A stretch of 64,000 nt of DNA, from positions 6,272,974-6,336,973 of the forward strand of contig NC_135259.1 of assembly GCF_964204865.1 (NCBI RefSeq), written 5' to 3'. The DNA comes from Styela clava (Eukaryota; Chordata; Ascidiacea; Stolidobranchia; Styelidae). The notes beneath the pieces were generated by a model that was not told the origin of the DNA, did not search any database, and saw only the letters and a list, made by a program, of their open reading frames with translations. Of this stretch, positions 11,501 through 22,038 are shown one piece after another. How positions within the stretch are numbered: position 1 is the stretch's first letter; every line of letters starts with the position of its first letter. A program made the translations under genes and the position numbers.

Positions 11501-12027
11501 TCGTCTCATGTTTACTAACACATTTTTTTTTATTATAATCCATTTTCTAATAACTCAAAGTTAATTGAAAACTGAATAGTTCTCCCGTAAAGTCGTGGTG
11601 TTTTAGGTCTATTAATTCATAAAAGAAGAAAAGTTGTGAACACAAATTAGCACTCAACAGACCTTTCTGATCTAGAGTATGAGTAAATCATGAACCCAGT
11701 AAATGCTGGGCTTTAAAAATCGCAAAGACTCATTGTATGCTCCTCTCCACGGAAATCTTTAGTAAAAGGCGAAAGATTTATGCGAAAAATGAAGAGAAGC
11801 CTGAGTAAATAGAGAACGTTCGTAAAGACATATCAAGTGGATTGTTAAGCTCCAGATTGTGATTTTTATTCGCGCGCTTGTGTTCACGTTATTTTATTTT
11901 ATTTTAGATTAACTCTATTTCATTTATTGCCTCATGTTTACTAAAACAATTAGATTTATTATTACTAATTTTCTAATATCTAAATCAAAGTTACTTTAAA
12001 ACTGAATAGTTCCCCCCAAAAAGTCGC
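8600..12027 (+). repeat. 1714-bp tandem duplication (two units of 4 monomers)
   Basis: Units of about 8600-10313 and 10314-12027. Private markers recur 1714 bp apart: ACCTTACTAATCTAGAG, GATTTACGCGAAAAATG, TCCGCACGCTTG, TTCGAATTCATTGG, TTATTCTTATCC, ATGTCTACTAAAAC and AAAAATTAAGAG. I found no difference in the segments compared. The duplication is absent from the second 15.68-kb unit. Confidence 0.85.
9284..9715 (+). repeat. A-to-B chimeric monomer
   Basis: Begins as type A (TTCGCGCGCTTGTGTTCAC, TTTTAGATTAAC, ATGTCTACTAAAAC) and switches near 9452 from A-type CCCCCTAAAAAGTCG to B-type TGGTGTTCCAGGTC and CATAAAAAAAAG. The same chimera recurs at about 10998, 35494, 36774 and 41464, so one recombination event was propagated by later duplications. 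Confidence 0.75.
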
Positions 12028-15000
12028 GGTGTTCCCGGCCTATTAATTCATGAAAGAATAAAAGTTGTGAACACAAATTAGCATTCAACAGATCTTTCTG
12101 ATCTAGAGTATAACTAAATCATGAACCCAGTACATGCTTGGCTTTAAAAATCGCAAAGACTCATTGTATGCTCCTCTCCACGGAAATCTTTAGTAAAAGG
12201 CGAAAGATTTATGCGAAAAACGAAGAGAAGCCTCAGTAACTGGAGATCCTTCGTAAAATCATATAAAGTGGACTGTTAGGCTCCAGATTGTGATTTTTAT
12301 CCGCGCGCTTGTTTTCACATTAATTTATTTCTTTTGAGAATATTTCGATTTCATTGGTTGTCTCATGTTTACTAAAACATTTTTTTTTATTATTATCCCT
12401 TTTCTAATAACTCAAAGTTAATTGAAAACTGAATAGTTCTCCCGTAAAGTCGTGGTGTTTCAGGTCTATTAATTCATAAAAGAAGAAAAGTTGTGAACAC
12501 AAATTAGCACTCAACAGACCTTTCTGATCTAGAGTATGAGTAAATCATGAACCCAGTAAATGCTGGGCTTTAAAAATCGCGAAGACTCATTGTATGCTCC
12601 TCTCCACGGAAATCTTTAGTAAAAGGCGAAAGATTTATGCGAAAAATGAAGAGAAGCCTGAGTAAATAGAGAACCTTCGTAAAGACATATCAAGTGGATT
12701 GTTAAGCTCCAGATTGTGATTTTTATTCGCGCGCTTGTGTTCACATTATTTTATTTTATTTTAGATTAACTCTATTTCATTTATTGCCTCATGTTTACTA
12801 AAACAATTAGATTTATTATTACTAATTTTCTAATATCTAAATCAAAGTTACTTTAAAACTGAATAGTTCCCCCCAAAAAGTCGCGGTGTTACCGGCCTAT
12901 TAATTCATGAAAGAATAAACGTTGTGAACACAAATTAGCATTCAACAGACCTTTCCGATTTAGAGTATAAGTAAATCATGAACCCAGTACATGCATGGCT
13001 TTAAAAACCGCAAAGACTCATTGTATGCTCCTCTCCACGGAAATCTCTAGTAAAAGGCGAAAGATTTATGCGAAAAATGAAGAGAAGCCTGAGTAACTGG
13101 AGAGCCTTCGTAAAATCATATAAAGTGGACTGTTAGGCTCCAGATTGTGATTTTTATCCGCGCGCTTGTTTTCACATTAATTTATTTCTTTTGAGAATAT
13201 TTCGATTTCATTGGTTGTCTCATGTTTACTAAAACATTTTTTTTTATTATTATCCATTTTCTAATAACTCAAAGTTAATTGAAAACTGAATAGTTCTCCC
13301 GTAAAGTCGTGGTGTTCCAGGTCTATTAATTCATAAAAGAAGAAAAATTGTGAACACAAATTAGCATTCAACAGACCTTTCTGATCTAGAGCATGAGTAA
13401 ATCATGAACCCAGTACATGCTGGGCTTTAAAAATCGCAAAGACTCATTGTATGCTTCTCTCCACGGAAATCTGTAGTGAAAGGCGAAAGATTTATAAGAA
13501 AAATGAAGAGAAGCCTGAGCAACTAGAGAGCCTTCGTAAAATCATATAAAGTGGATTGTTTTATTCGCGCGCTTGTGTTCACATTAGTTTATTTTAGATT
13601 AACTCTATTTCATTTACTGCCTCATGTTTACTAAAACAATTAGATTTATTATTACTAATTTTCTAATACCTAAATCAAAGTTACTTTAAAACTGAATAGT
13701 TTCCCCCAAAAAGTCGCGGTGTTCCAGGCCTGTTAATTCATAAAAGAATAAAAGTTGTGAACACAAATTAGCATTCAACAGACCTTTCTGATCTAGAGTA
13801 TGAGTAAATCATGAACCCAGTAAATGCTGGGCTTTAAAAATCGCAAAGACTCATTGTATGCTCCTCTCCACGGAAATCTTTAGTAAAAGGCGAAAGATTT
13901 ATGCGAAAAATGAAGAGAAGTCTGAGTAAATAGAGAACGTTCGTAAAGACATATCAAGTGGATTGTTAGGCTCCAGATTGTGATTTTTATTCGCGCGCTT
14001 GTGTTCACGTTATTTTATTTTATTTTAGATTAACTCTATTTCATTTATTGCCTCATGTTTACTAAAACAATTAGATTTATTATTACTAATTTTCTAATAT
14101 CTAAATCAAAGTTACTTTAAAAATGAATAGTTCTCCCCAAAAAGTCGCGGTGTTCCCGGCCTATTAATTCATGAAAGAATAAAAGTTGTGAACACAAATT
14201 AGCATTCAACAGATCTTTCTGATCTAGAGTATAACTAAATCATGAACCCAGTACATGCTTGGCTTTAAAAATCGCAAAGACTCATTGTATGCTCCTCTCC
14301 ACGGAAATCTTTAGTAAAAGGCGAAAGATTTATGCGAAAAATGAAGAGAAGCCTCAGTAACTTGAGATCCTTCGTAAAATCATATAAAGTGGACTGTTAG
14401 GCTCCAGATTGTGATTTTTATCCGCGCGCTTGTTTTCACAATAATTTATTTCTTTTGAGAATATTTCGATTTCATTGGTTGTCTCATGTTTACTAAAACA
14501 TTTTTTTTTATTATTATCCCTTTTCTAATAACTCAAAGTTAATTGAAAACTGAATAGTTCTCCCGTAAAGTCGTGGTGTTTCAGGTCTATTAATTCATAA
14601 AAGAAGAAAAGTTGTGAACACAAATTAGCACTCAACAGACATTTCTGATCTAGAGTATGAGTAAATCATGAACCCAGTAAATGCTGGGCTTTAAAAATCG
14701 CAAAGACTCATTGTATGCTCCTCTCCACGGAAATCTTTAGTAAAAGGCGAAAGATTTATGCGAAAAATGAAGAGAAGCCTGAGTAAATAGAGAACCTTCG
14801 TAAAGACATATCAAGTGGATTGTTAAGCTCCAGATTGTGATTTTTATTCGCGCGCTTGTGTTCACATTATTTTATTTTATTTTAGATTAACTCTATTTCA
14901 TTTATTGCCTCATGTTTACTAAAACAATTAGATTTATTATTACTAATTTTCTAATATCTAAATCAAAGTTACTTTAAAACTGAATAGTTCCCCCCCCAAA

Positions 15001-15907
15001 AAGTCGCGGTGTTACCGGCCTATTAATTCATGAATGAATAAACGTTGTGAACACAAATTAGCATTCAACAGACCTTTCTGATTTAGAGTATAAGTAAATC
15101 ATGAACCCAGTACATGCTTGGCTTTAAAAACCGCAAAGACTCATTGTATGCTCCTCTCCACGGAAATCTCTAGTAAAAGGCGAAAGATTTATGCGAAAAA
15201 TGAAGAGAAGCCTGAGTAACTGGAGAGCCTTCGTAAAATCATATAAAGTGGACTGTTAGGCTCCAGATTGTGATTTTTATCCGCGCGCTTGTTTTCACAT
15301 TAATTTATTTCTTTTGAGAATATTTCGATTTCATAGGTTGTCTCATGTTTACTAAAACATTTTTTTTTATTATTATCCATTTTCTAATAACTCAAAGTTA
15401 ATTGAAAACTGAATAGTTCTCCCGTAAAGTCGTGGTGTTCCAGGTCTATTAATTCATAAAAGAAGAAAAATTGTGAACACAAATTAGCATTCAACAGACC
15501 TTTCTGATCTAGAGCATGAGTAAATCATGAACCCAGTACATGCTGGGCTTTAAAAATCGCAAAGACTCATTGTACGCTTCTCTCCACGGAAATCTGTAGT
15601 GAAAGGCGAAAGATTTATAAGAAAAATGAAGAGAAGCCTGAGCAACTAGAGAGCCTTCGTAAAATCATATAAAGTGGATTGTTTTATTCGCGCGCTTGTG
15701 TTCACATTAGTTTATTTTAGATTAACTCTATTTCATTTATTGCCTCATGTTTACTAAAACAATTAGATTTATTATTACTAATTTTCTAATACCTAAATCA
15801 AAGTTACTTTAAAACTGAATAGTTTCCCCCAAAAAGTCGCGGTGTTCCAGGCCTGTTAATTCATAAAAGAATAAAAGTTGTGAACACATATTAGCATTCA
15901 ACAGACC
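11666..15907 (+). repeat. 2121-bp tandem duplication (two units of 5 monomers)
   Basis: Units of about 11666-13786 and 13787-15907. Markers 2121 bp apart include AGAGAACGTTCG, ACAGATCTTTCTG followed by TATAACTAAATC, ATTATCCCTTTTC, the TTAATTCATGAA-type A segment with AAACGTTGTG, and the A' junctions at 13558 and 15682. A few point differences separate the units (for example a longer C run at 14991). Confidence 0.82.
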
Positions 15908-18900
15908 TTTCTGATCTAGAGTATAAGTAAATCATGAACCCAGTACATGCAGGGCTTTAAAAATCGCAAAGACTCATTGTATGCTCCTCTCCACGGAAAT
16001 CTTTAGTAAAAAGCGAAAGATTTATGCGAAAAATGAAGAGAAGCCTGAGTAACTGGAGAGCCTTCGTAAAATCTTATAAAGTGGACTGTTAGGCTCCAGA
16101 TTGTGATTTTTATCCGCGCGCTTGTTTTCACATTAATTTATTTTTTTTGAGAATATTTCGATTTCATTGGTTGTCTCATGTTTATTAAAACATTTTTTTT
16201 TTATTATTATCCATTTTCTAATAACTCAAAGTTAATTGAAAACTGAATAGTTCCCCAGTAAAGTCGTGGTGTTCCAGGTCTATTAATTCATAAAAAAAGA
16301 AAAGTTGTGAACACAAATTAGCATTCAACAGACCTTTCTGATCTAGAGTATGAGTAAATCATGAACCCAGTACATGCTGGGCTCTAAAAATCGCAAAGAC
16401 TCATTGTATGCTCCTCTCCACGGAAATCTTTAGTAAAAGGCGAAAGATTTATGCGGAAAATGAAGAGAAGCCTGAGTAGCTAGAGAGCCTTCATAAAATC
16501 ATATAAAGTGGATTGTTAGGCTCCAGATTGTGATTTTTATCCGCGCGCTTGTTTTCACATTAATTTATTTTTTTTGAGAATATTTCGATTTCATTGGTCG
16601 TCTCATGTTTACTAACACATTTTTTTTATTAAAATCCATTTTCTAATAACTCAAAGTTAATTGAAAACTGAATAGTTCTCCCGTAAAGTCGTGGTGTTTT
16701 AGGTCTATTAATTCATAAAAGAAGAAAAGTTGTGAACACAAATTAGCACTCAACAGACCTTTCTGATCTAGAGTATGAGTAAATCATGAACCCAGTAAAT
16801 GCTTGGCTTTAAAAATCGCAAAGACTCATTGTATGCTCCTCTCCACGGAAATCTTTAGTAAAAGGCGAAAGATTTATGCGAAAAATGAAGAGAAGCCTGA
16901 GTAAATAGAGAACCTTCGTAAAGACATATCAAGTGGATTGTTAAGCTCCAGATTGTGATTTTTATTCTCGCGCTTGTGTTCACGTTACTTTATTTTATTT
17001 TAGATTAACTCTATTTCATTTATTGCCTCATGTTTACTAAAACAATTAGATTAATTATTACTAATTTTCTAATATCTAAATCAAAGTTACTTTAAAACTG
17101 AATAGTTCCCCCAAAAAAGTCGCGGTGTTCCCGGCCTATTAATTCATGAAAGAATAAAAGTTGTGAACACAAATTAGCATTCAACAGATCTTTCTGATCT
17201 AGAGTATAAGTAAATCATGAACCCAGTACATGCTTGGCTTTAAAAATCGCAAAGACTCATTGTATGCTCCTCTCCACGGAAATCTTTAGTAAAAGGCGAA
17301 AGATTTATGCGAAAAATGAAGAGAAGCCTGAGTAACTAAAGATCCTTCGTAAAGAACTATCAAGTTGATTGTTCGGCTCCAGATTGTGATTTTTATCCGC
17401 GCGCTTGTTTTCATATTAATTTATTTCTTTTAAAAATATTTCGATTTCATTGGTTGTCTCATGTTTACTAAAACATTTTTATTAATATTATCCATTTTCT
17501 AATAACCCAAAGATAATTGAAAACTGAATAGTTCTCCCGTAAAGTCGTGGTGTTCCAGGTCTATTAATTCATAAAATAATAAAAGTTGTGAACACAAATT
17601 AGCATTCAACAGAACTTTATGATCTAGAGTATGAGTAAATCATGAACCCAGTACATGATGGGCTTTAAAATCGCGCAAAGACTCATTGTATGCTCCTCTC
17701 CACGGAAATCTTTAGTAAAAGGCGAAAAATTTAAGCGAAAAATGAAGAGAAGCCTGAGTAACTGAAGAGCCTTCGTAGAGAACTATAAAGTGGATTGTTA
17801 GGCTCCAGATTGTGATTTTTATCCGCGCGCTTGTTTTCACAATAATTTATTTCTTTTGAGAATATTTCGATTTCATTGGTTGTTTCATGTTTACTAAAAC
17901 ATTTTTTTTTATTATTATCAATTTTCTGATAACTCAAAGTTACTTCAAAACTGAATAGGTCTCCCCAAAAAGTCGCGGTGTTCCTGGCCTATTAATTCAT
18001 GAAGGAATAAAAGTTGTGAACACCAATTAACATCCAACAGACCTTTCCGATCTAGAGAATGCGTAAACCAAGAACCCAGCGCATGCTGGGAATTTAAAAA
18101 TTGCACAGACTCATTGTATGCTCCTCTCCACGGAAATCTTTAGTAAAAGGCGAAAGATTTATGCGAAAAATGAAGAGAAGCCAGAGTAACTAGAGAGCCT
18201 TCGTAAAGAACAATCAAGTGGATTGTTCGGCTCCAGATTGTGATTTTTATCCGCTCGCTTGTTTTCACATTAATTTATTTCTTTTGAGAATATTTCGATT
18301 TCATTGGTCGTCTCATGTTTACTAAAACATTTTTTTTTACTATTATCCATTTTGTAATAACTCAAAGTTAATTGAAAACTGAATAGTTCTCCCGTAAAGT
18401 CGTGGTGTTCCAGGTCTATTAATTCATAAAAGAATAAAAGTTGTGAACACAAATTAACATTCAACAGACCTTTCTGATCTAGAGTATAAATAAATCATGA
18501 ACCCAGTACATGCTGGGCTTTAAATATCACAAAGACTCATTGTATGCTCTTCTCCACGGGAATCTTTAGTAAAAGGTGAAAGATTTATGCGAAAAATGAA
18601 GAGAAGCCTGAGTAACTAAAGAGCCTTCGTAAAGAACTATCAAGTGGATTGTTCGGCTCCAGATTGTGATTTTTATCCGCGCGCTTGTTTTCACATTAAT
18701 TTATTTCTTTTGAGAATATTTTGATTGCATTGGTTGTCTTATGTTTACTAAAACATTTTTTTTATTATTATCCACTTTCTAATAACTCAAAGCTAATGGA
18801 AAACTGAACAGTTCTCCCGTAAAGTCGTGGTGTTCCAGGTCTATTAATTCATAAAAGAATAAAAATTGTGAACACAAATTAGCATTCAACAGAACTTTCT

Positions 18901-20429
18901 GACCTAGAGTATAATTAAATCATGAACCCAGTACATGCTGGGCTTTAAAAATCGCAAAGACTCATTGTGTGCTCCTCTCCACGGAAATCTTTAGTAAAAG
19001 GCAAAAGATTTATGCGAAAAATGAAGAGAAGCCTGAGTAACTAAAGAGCCTTCATAAAAAACTATCAAGTGGATTGTTCGGCTCCAGATTGTGATTTTTA
19101 TCCGCGCGCTTGTTTTCACATTAATTTATTTCTTTTGTGAATATTTCGATTTCATTGGTTGTCTTATGTTTACTAAAACATTTTTTTTTATTATTATCCA
19201 TTTTCTAATAACTCAAAGGTAATTGAAAACTGAATAGTTCTCCCGTAAAGTCGTGGTGTTCCAGGTCTATTAATTCATAAAAGAATAAAAGTTGCGAACA
19301 CAAAATAGCATTCAACAGACCTTTCTGATTTGGATTATAAGTAAATCATAAACCCAGTACATACTGGGCTTTGAAAACCGCAAAGACCTATTGTATGCTC
19401 CTCTCCACGGAAATCTTTAGTAAAAGGCGAAAGATTTATGCGAAAAATGAAGAGAAGCCTGAGTAACTAGAGAACCTTCGTAAAGACATATCAAGTGGAT
19501 TGTTAAGCTCCAGATTGTGATTTTTATTCGCGCGCTTGTGTTCACATTAGTTTATTTTATTTTAGATTAACTCTATTTCATTTATTGCCTCATGTTTACT
19601 AAAACAATTAGATTTATTATTGCTAATTTTCTAATATCTAAATCAAAGTTACTTTAAAACTGAATAGTTCCCCCTAAAAAGTCGCGGTGTTCCCGGTCTA
19701 TTAATTCATGAAAGAATAAAAGTTGTGAACACAAATTAGCATTCAACAGACCTTTCTGATCTAGAGTATAAGTAAATCATGAACCCAGTGCATGCAGGGC
19801 TTTAAAAATCGCAAAGACTCATTGTATGCTCCTCTCCACGGAAATCTTTAGTAAAAGGCGAAAGATTTATGCGAAAAATGAAGAGAAGCCTGAGTAACTG
19901 GAGAGCCTTCGTAAAATCATATAAAGTGGACTGTTAGGCTCCAGATTGTGATTTTTATCCGCGCGCTTGTTTTCACAATAATTTATTTCTTTTGAGAATA
20001 TTTCGATTTCATTGGTTGTCTCATGTTTACTTAAACTTTTTTTTTTATTATTATCCATTTTCTAATAACTCAAAGTTAATTGAAAACTGAATAGTTCTCC
20101 CGTAAAGTCGTGGTGTTCCAGGTCTATTAATTCATAAAAGAAGAAAAGTTGTGAACACAAATTAGCATTCAACAGACCTTTCTGATCTAGAGTATGAGTA
20201 AATCATGAACCCAGTACATGCTGGGCTTTAAAAATCGCAAAGACTCATTGTATGCTCCTCTCCACGGAAATCTTTAGTGAAAGGCGAAAGATTTATGCGA
20301 AAAATGAAGAGAAGCCTGAGCAACTAGAGAGCCTTCGTAAAATCATATAAAGTGGATTGTTTTATTCGCGCGCTTGTGTTCACATTAGTTTATTTTATTT
20401 AAGATTAACTCTATTTCATTTATTGCCTC

Positions 20430-20437
20430 ATGTTTAC
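20430..20437 (+). repeat. Target-site duplication, left copy (ATGTTTAC)
   Basis: Eight bases of satellite sequence directly before the transposon, repeated exactly at 22031-22038. The pattern has T at position 2 and A at position 7, which fits the known hAT target preference nTnnnnAn. The uninterrupted satellite reads CATGTTTACTAAAAC, so removing the element plus one copy of the duplication restores a normal monomer. Confidence 0.93.
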
Positions 20438-20454
20438 TAGGCTTGCACGTAATT
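20438..20454 (+). repeat. Left terminal inverted repeat of the hAT element
   Basis: TAGGCTTGCACGTAATT. It matches the complement of 22014-22030 at 16 of 17 positions; the mismatch is C versus T at position 9. The outermost TAGGCTTG is the probable cleavage end. Confidence 0.9.
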
Positions 20455-20513
20455 GACAAAAATCAATTCCGTAATTACGGCCAAATCGATTACGTAATGA
20501 CCCCGTAATTGCG
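20447..20513 (+). repeat. Left subterminal CGTAA/TTACG motif cluster
   Basis: Within about 65 bp there are four copies of CGTAAT on the plus strand (20449, 20470, 20493 and 20505 region) plus complementary ATTACG copies, including the palindromic stretch CCGTAATTACGG. Short subterminal repeats of this type are where hAT transposases typically bind in addition to the terminal inverted repeats. That role here is inferred from family knowledge. Confidence 0.75.
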
Positions 20514-21206
20514 ATATTTTTTCACACATTTAAACCTATCATAACAACCAATTTAATCCACTTCTGTTCCGAATGGGACATCGAAGTTTGGTTTTTATAT
20601 TCCCGGCAGTACTACACGCCGGCGACAGATGTTAAAGACAAATATCAAGGAGTGAATTCAAAATAATTGATTGCTTTGATTTTTTTATCCACTTTATCAC
20701 CAAATTTTATGCGATCAATTTTATCATTATCAACACTGGTAATATATATAAGAAACGATAGTTCACTTTTTTAAAATCGTATTAACGTATTAATACGACT
20801 TTCGTATTAAATAAAAATTCCGGGTTGCTAATTTATTAATCAACTACAAGCGTATTCTCTCGTTTTATTATACTTTCGCTTGCCTCGCGACGAAGACTTG
20901 GTATTTCACCGTTTTTTACAATATCCGACTTTACTACTTAGTTAGCATTTTATAATAATTATTGATGCCGACTTATTGACGATATTCCGAATTCTATGCT
21001 TCATTTTACTTTAAATCATTTCGCGGCCTAAAAGTTATAACATTATTTGCGATAAATTTAGATCAAATATTAATTATTTGCGCATTATTTAAAATACCGT
21101 ACTTATATGACATGCCTCCTCCGAAAATACAAAGTTATATCGCAAAACAATGCATTTTGTGACATTTATTTTAATTATTATTAAATTAATAAATTAATTT
21201 TATTAA
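20514..21206. other. hAT element interior, left part: no gene seen
   Basis: About 690 bp of AT-rich sequence unrelated to the satellite. No open frame of note and no transposase motif were seen. It holds a 12-bp perfect palindrome, CGTATTAATACG (20786-20797), within three close copies of CGTATTAA, and a low-complexity ATTAATTAAA-type tract at about 21165-21215. Confidence 0.7.
20786..20797. repeat. 12-bp palindrome CGTATTAATACG inside the hAT element
   Basis: A perfect palindrome flanked on both sides by further direct copies of CGTATTAA (about 20778 and 20803). It resembles the subterminal CGTAA motif in its first bases and may be an internal binding dyad or a chance product of AT-rich sequence. 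Confidence 0.55.
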
Positions 21207-21229
21207 TTTATTTTTCTAACTCGACAATC

Positions 21230-21595
21230 CTAATTGCCAAGATTGACACAAGTTTGGTCGAGTGCCGGTGGTATTTGAGTCGACGATAAATCAAAATAAG
21301 TTGCCGCATTTGGTAAAGACAGGTAATCATATTTGGCCGACATATTGCGAGGCATTGTGAAAAACATATTGAGCAATGCCAAGTCCGGACAGATATATAA
21401 CGATAAAATCGGTAACAGAACTTCAAGATTTTGTAATAGAAAATGGATCTCGCGCAGAATAAACACGGGAAATCCCGTCGAATGTTGTTTCTCTGCCGTC
21501 TCAATCGCTTTACCGATGCCGAAAAGACTAAGTTGCGTTGGTTCATTACGCAATTTCTCTTCCGTCTTTATATTGCTGCTTGATAAGCGCGACAT
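21230..21595 (-). CDS. Uncharacterised 121-codon open frame in the hAT element (possible captured fragment)
   Basis: Minus-strand frame starting MSRLSSSNIK and ending TCVNLGN. Residues 1-40 are hydrophilic and charged, residues 43-80 are strongly hydrophobic (FPVFILREI, LLPILSLYI, LLNMFF), and the tail is rich in S, P and polar residues. An in-frame TAA lies two codons before the ATG, so it does not extend upstream. An AATAAA lies about 18 bases after the stop, but in very AT-rich sequence where that is weak evidence. I recognise no domain. It is not a hAT transposase: no dimerisation-domain motif is seen. The stretch is less AT-rich than the rest of the element, and the other minus frame (21208-21546) and a plus frame (21333-21620) are also open here. 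The openness may therefore reflect composition or a captured host exon rather than a translated gene. Confidence 0.2.
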   Translation of the reverse strand: MSRLSSSNIKTEEKLRNEPTQLSLFGIGKAIETAEKQHSTGFPVFILREIHFLLQNLEVLLPILSLYICPDLALLNMFFTMPRNMSAKYDYLSLPNAATYFDLSSTQIPPALDQTCVNLGN

Positions 21596-21599
21596 TAAT

Positions 21600-21948
21600 T
21601 ATCACGGCATTTACAAATAGACCATGTTTTATAAGTTGATCTCTTACATTCTTTAGTCATTTCACCCGAAGAAGTTGAAACCAGGTGTGTTGACGTCCAT
21701 CGGTCTCAACACAATTCTATTCCTTATCTACGGTTAATATGTACATTGGCCATCCTAGATAAGTTGATAATAGGTTAGTAAATGACGCGTTATGCCTTCC
21801 CCATCTGCCTAACAAGAGAGAGAAAAACGGCTGCGAATACCGGAACTCTAACTTCTTTTACTTGAACTTTAATTTTTTACAATCGACGGAATTGACTGCT
21901 CTGAAGAGAGCTCGTTTCAATCGCGAAAGCGCTTCACCAATAGTTACG
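21600..21948. other. hAT element interior, right part: hairpins, no gene seen
   Basis: No gene recognised. Two neighbouring inverted repeats are present: GTGTTGA/TCAACAC (21687-21693 and 21706-21712, 12-nt loop) and CTTATCTA/TAGATAAG (21723-21730 and 21756-21763, 25-nt spacer). Their role is unknown. Confidence 0.6.
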
Positions 21949-22021
21949 ACTTTACGTAATTCGTAACTTCGCTTCCGTAACTCGAAATAATTCCGTAATT
22001 CCGTAAATCCGTAAATTACGT
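21949..22021 (+). repeat. Right subterminal CGTAA motif cluster
   Basis: Dense series of TTACG, CGTAATT, CGTAACT and CCGTAAAT motifs, about eight in 70 bp, several in direct tandem (TTCCGTAATTCCGTAAATCC). It mirrors the left cluster but is denser. Asymmetric subterminal motif clusters are known in hAT elements as transposase-binding regions; binding here is inferred. Confidence 0.75.
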
Positions 22022-22030
22022 ACAAGCCTA
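22014..22030 (-). repeat. Right terminal inverted repeat of the hAT element
   Basis: Reads AATTACGTACAAGCCTA on the plus strand, the complement of the left end with one mismatch. It abuts the second copy of the target-site duplication directly. Confidence 0.9.
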
Positions 22031-22038
22031 ATGTTTAC
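22031..22038 (+). repeat. Target-site duplication, right copy (ATGTTTAC)
   Basis: Identical to 20430-20437. The satellite resumes here in exact phase with TAAAACAATTAG. Confidence 0.93.

Larger units (their letters stand above)
1650..17333 (+). repeat. 15.68-kb tandem unit (37 monomers), copy 1
   Basis: Idiosyncratic variants at 1699-8660 recur at a constant offset of 15683-15684 up to the transposon, and at about 17287-17290 beyond it (offset plus 1593 bp of element and 8 bp of duplication). Examples are TTTTAAAAATATTTCG at 1743, the C-type segment at 2255-2410, TTTGTGAATATTTCG at 3450, TTGGATTATAAG at 3646 and AATTGGATTTATT at 8519. The left breakpoint lies between about 1640 and 1690, where copy 1 and copy 2 stop matching upstream. 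The unit contains its own internal 1714-bp and 2121-bp tandem duplications. Confidence 0.85.
1..20437 (+). repeat. Satellite array, left arm (about 49 monomers of ~425 bp)
   Basis: Head-to-tail tandem satellite in one orientation. The anchor ATTGTGATTTTTAT followed by CGCGCGCTTG recurs at about 418, 843, 1267, 1699, 2127, 2554, 2980, 3405, 3831, 4262, 5096, 5522, 5920, 6345, 6771, 7169, 7595 and 8026, and continues to 19945. Spacing is 421-432 bp except where monomers are truncated. Two monomer classes (A and B) are intermixed. The left window edge cuts into an A monomer, and the first A monomer lacks about 25 bp around position 50 compared with other A copies. No gene is visible in this stretch. 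The short minus-strand open frames at 448-642, 2048-2254, 2587-2781, 4184-4372 and 17731-20058 fall at the same phase of the monomer and are not regarded as genes. The right end is where the hAT element was inserted. Confidence 0.97.
20438..22030. mobile_element. Non-autonomous hAT-superfamily DNA transposon (1593 bp)
   Basis: A discrete non-satellite segment with all the marks of a cut-and-paste insertion. It has 17-bp terminal inverted repeats with one mismatch (left TAGGCTTGCACGTAATT, right-end complement TAGGCTTGTACGTAATT), flanked by a perfect 8-bp duplication, ATGTTTAC. Both termini carry clusters of CGTAA/TTACG motifs just inside the inverted repeats. The 8-bp duplication, its nTnnnnAn pattern and the TAGG-type ends are characteristic of hAT elements; the P superfamily also makes 8-bp duplications but has different ends. 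No hAT transposase, BED zinc finger or dimerisation-domain motif is visible in any frame, and the element is shorter than autonomous hATs (commonly 2.5-5 kb), so it must depend on a transposase supplied elsewhere. The matching site in the paralogous 15.68-kb unit (4744-4751) is empty. Confidence 0.88.

Noticed and set aside
21333-21620. 95-codon plus-strand frame and 112-codon minus-strand frame (21208-21546) in the hAT element
   Set aside because: They overlap the 121-codon minus frame in other frames with no recognisable motif; they are most likely shadows of a less AT-rich stretch.
20438-22030. Alternative classification as piggyBac, Tc1/mariner or P element
   Set aside because: The duplication is 8 bp, not TTAA or TA, and the ends TAGGCTTG and the target pattern nTnnnnAn fit hAT better than P.
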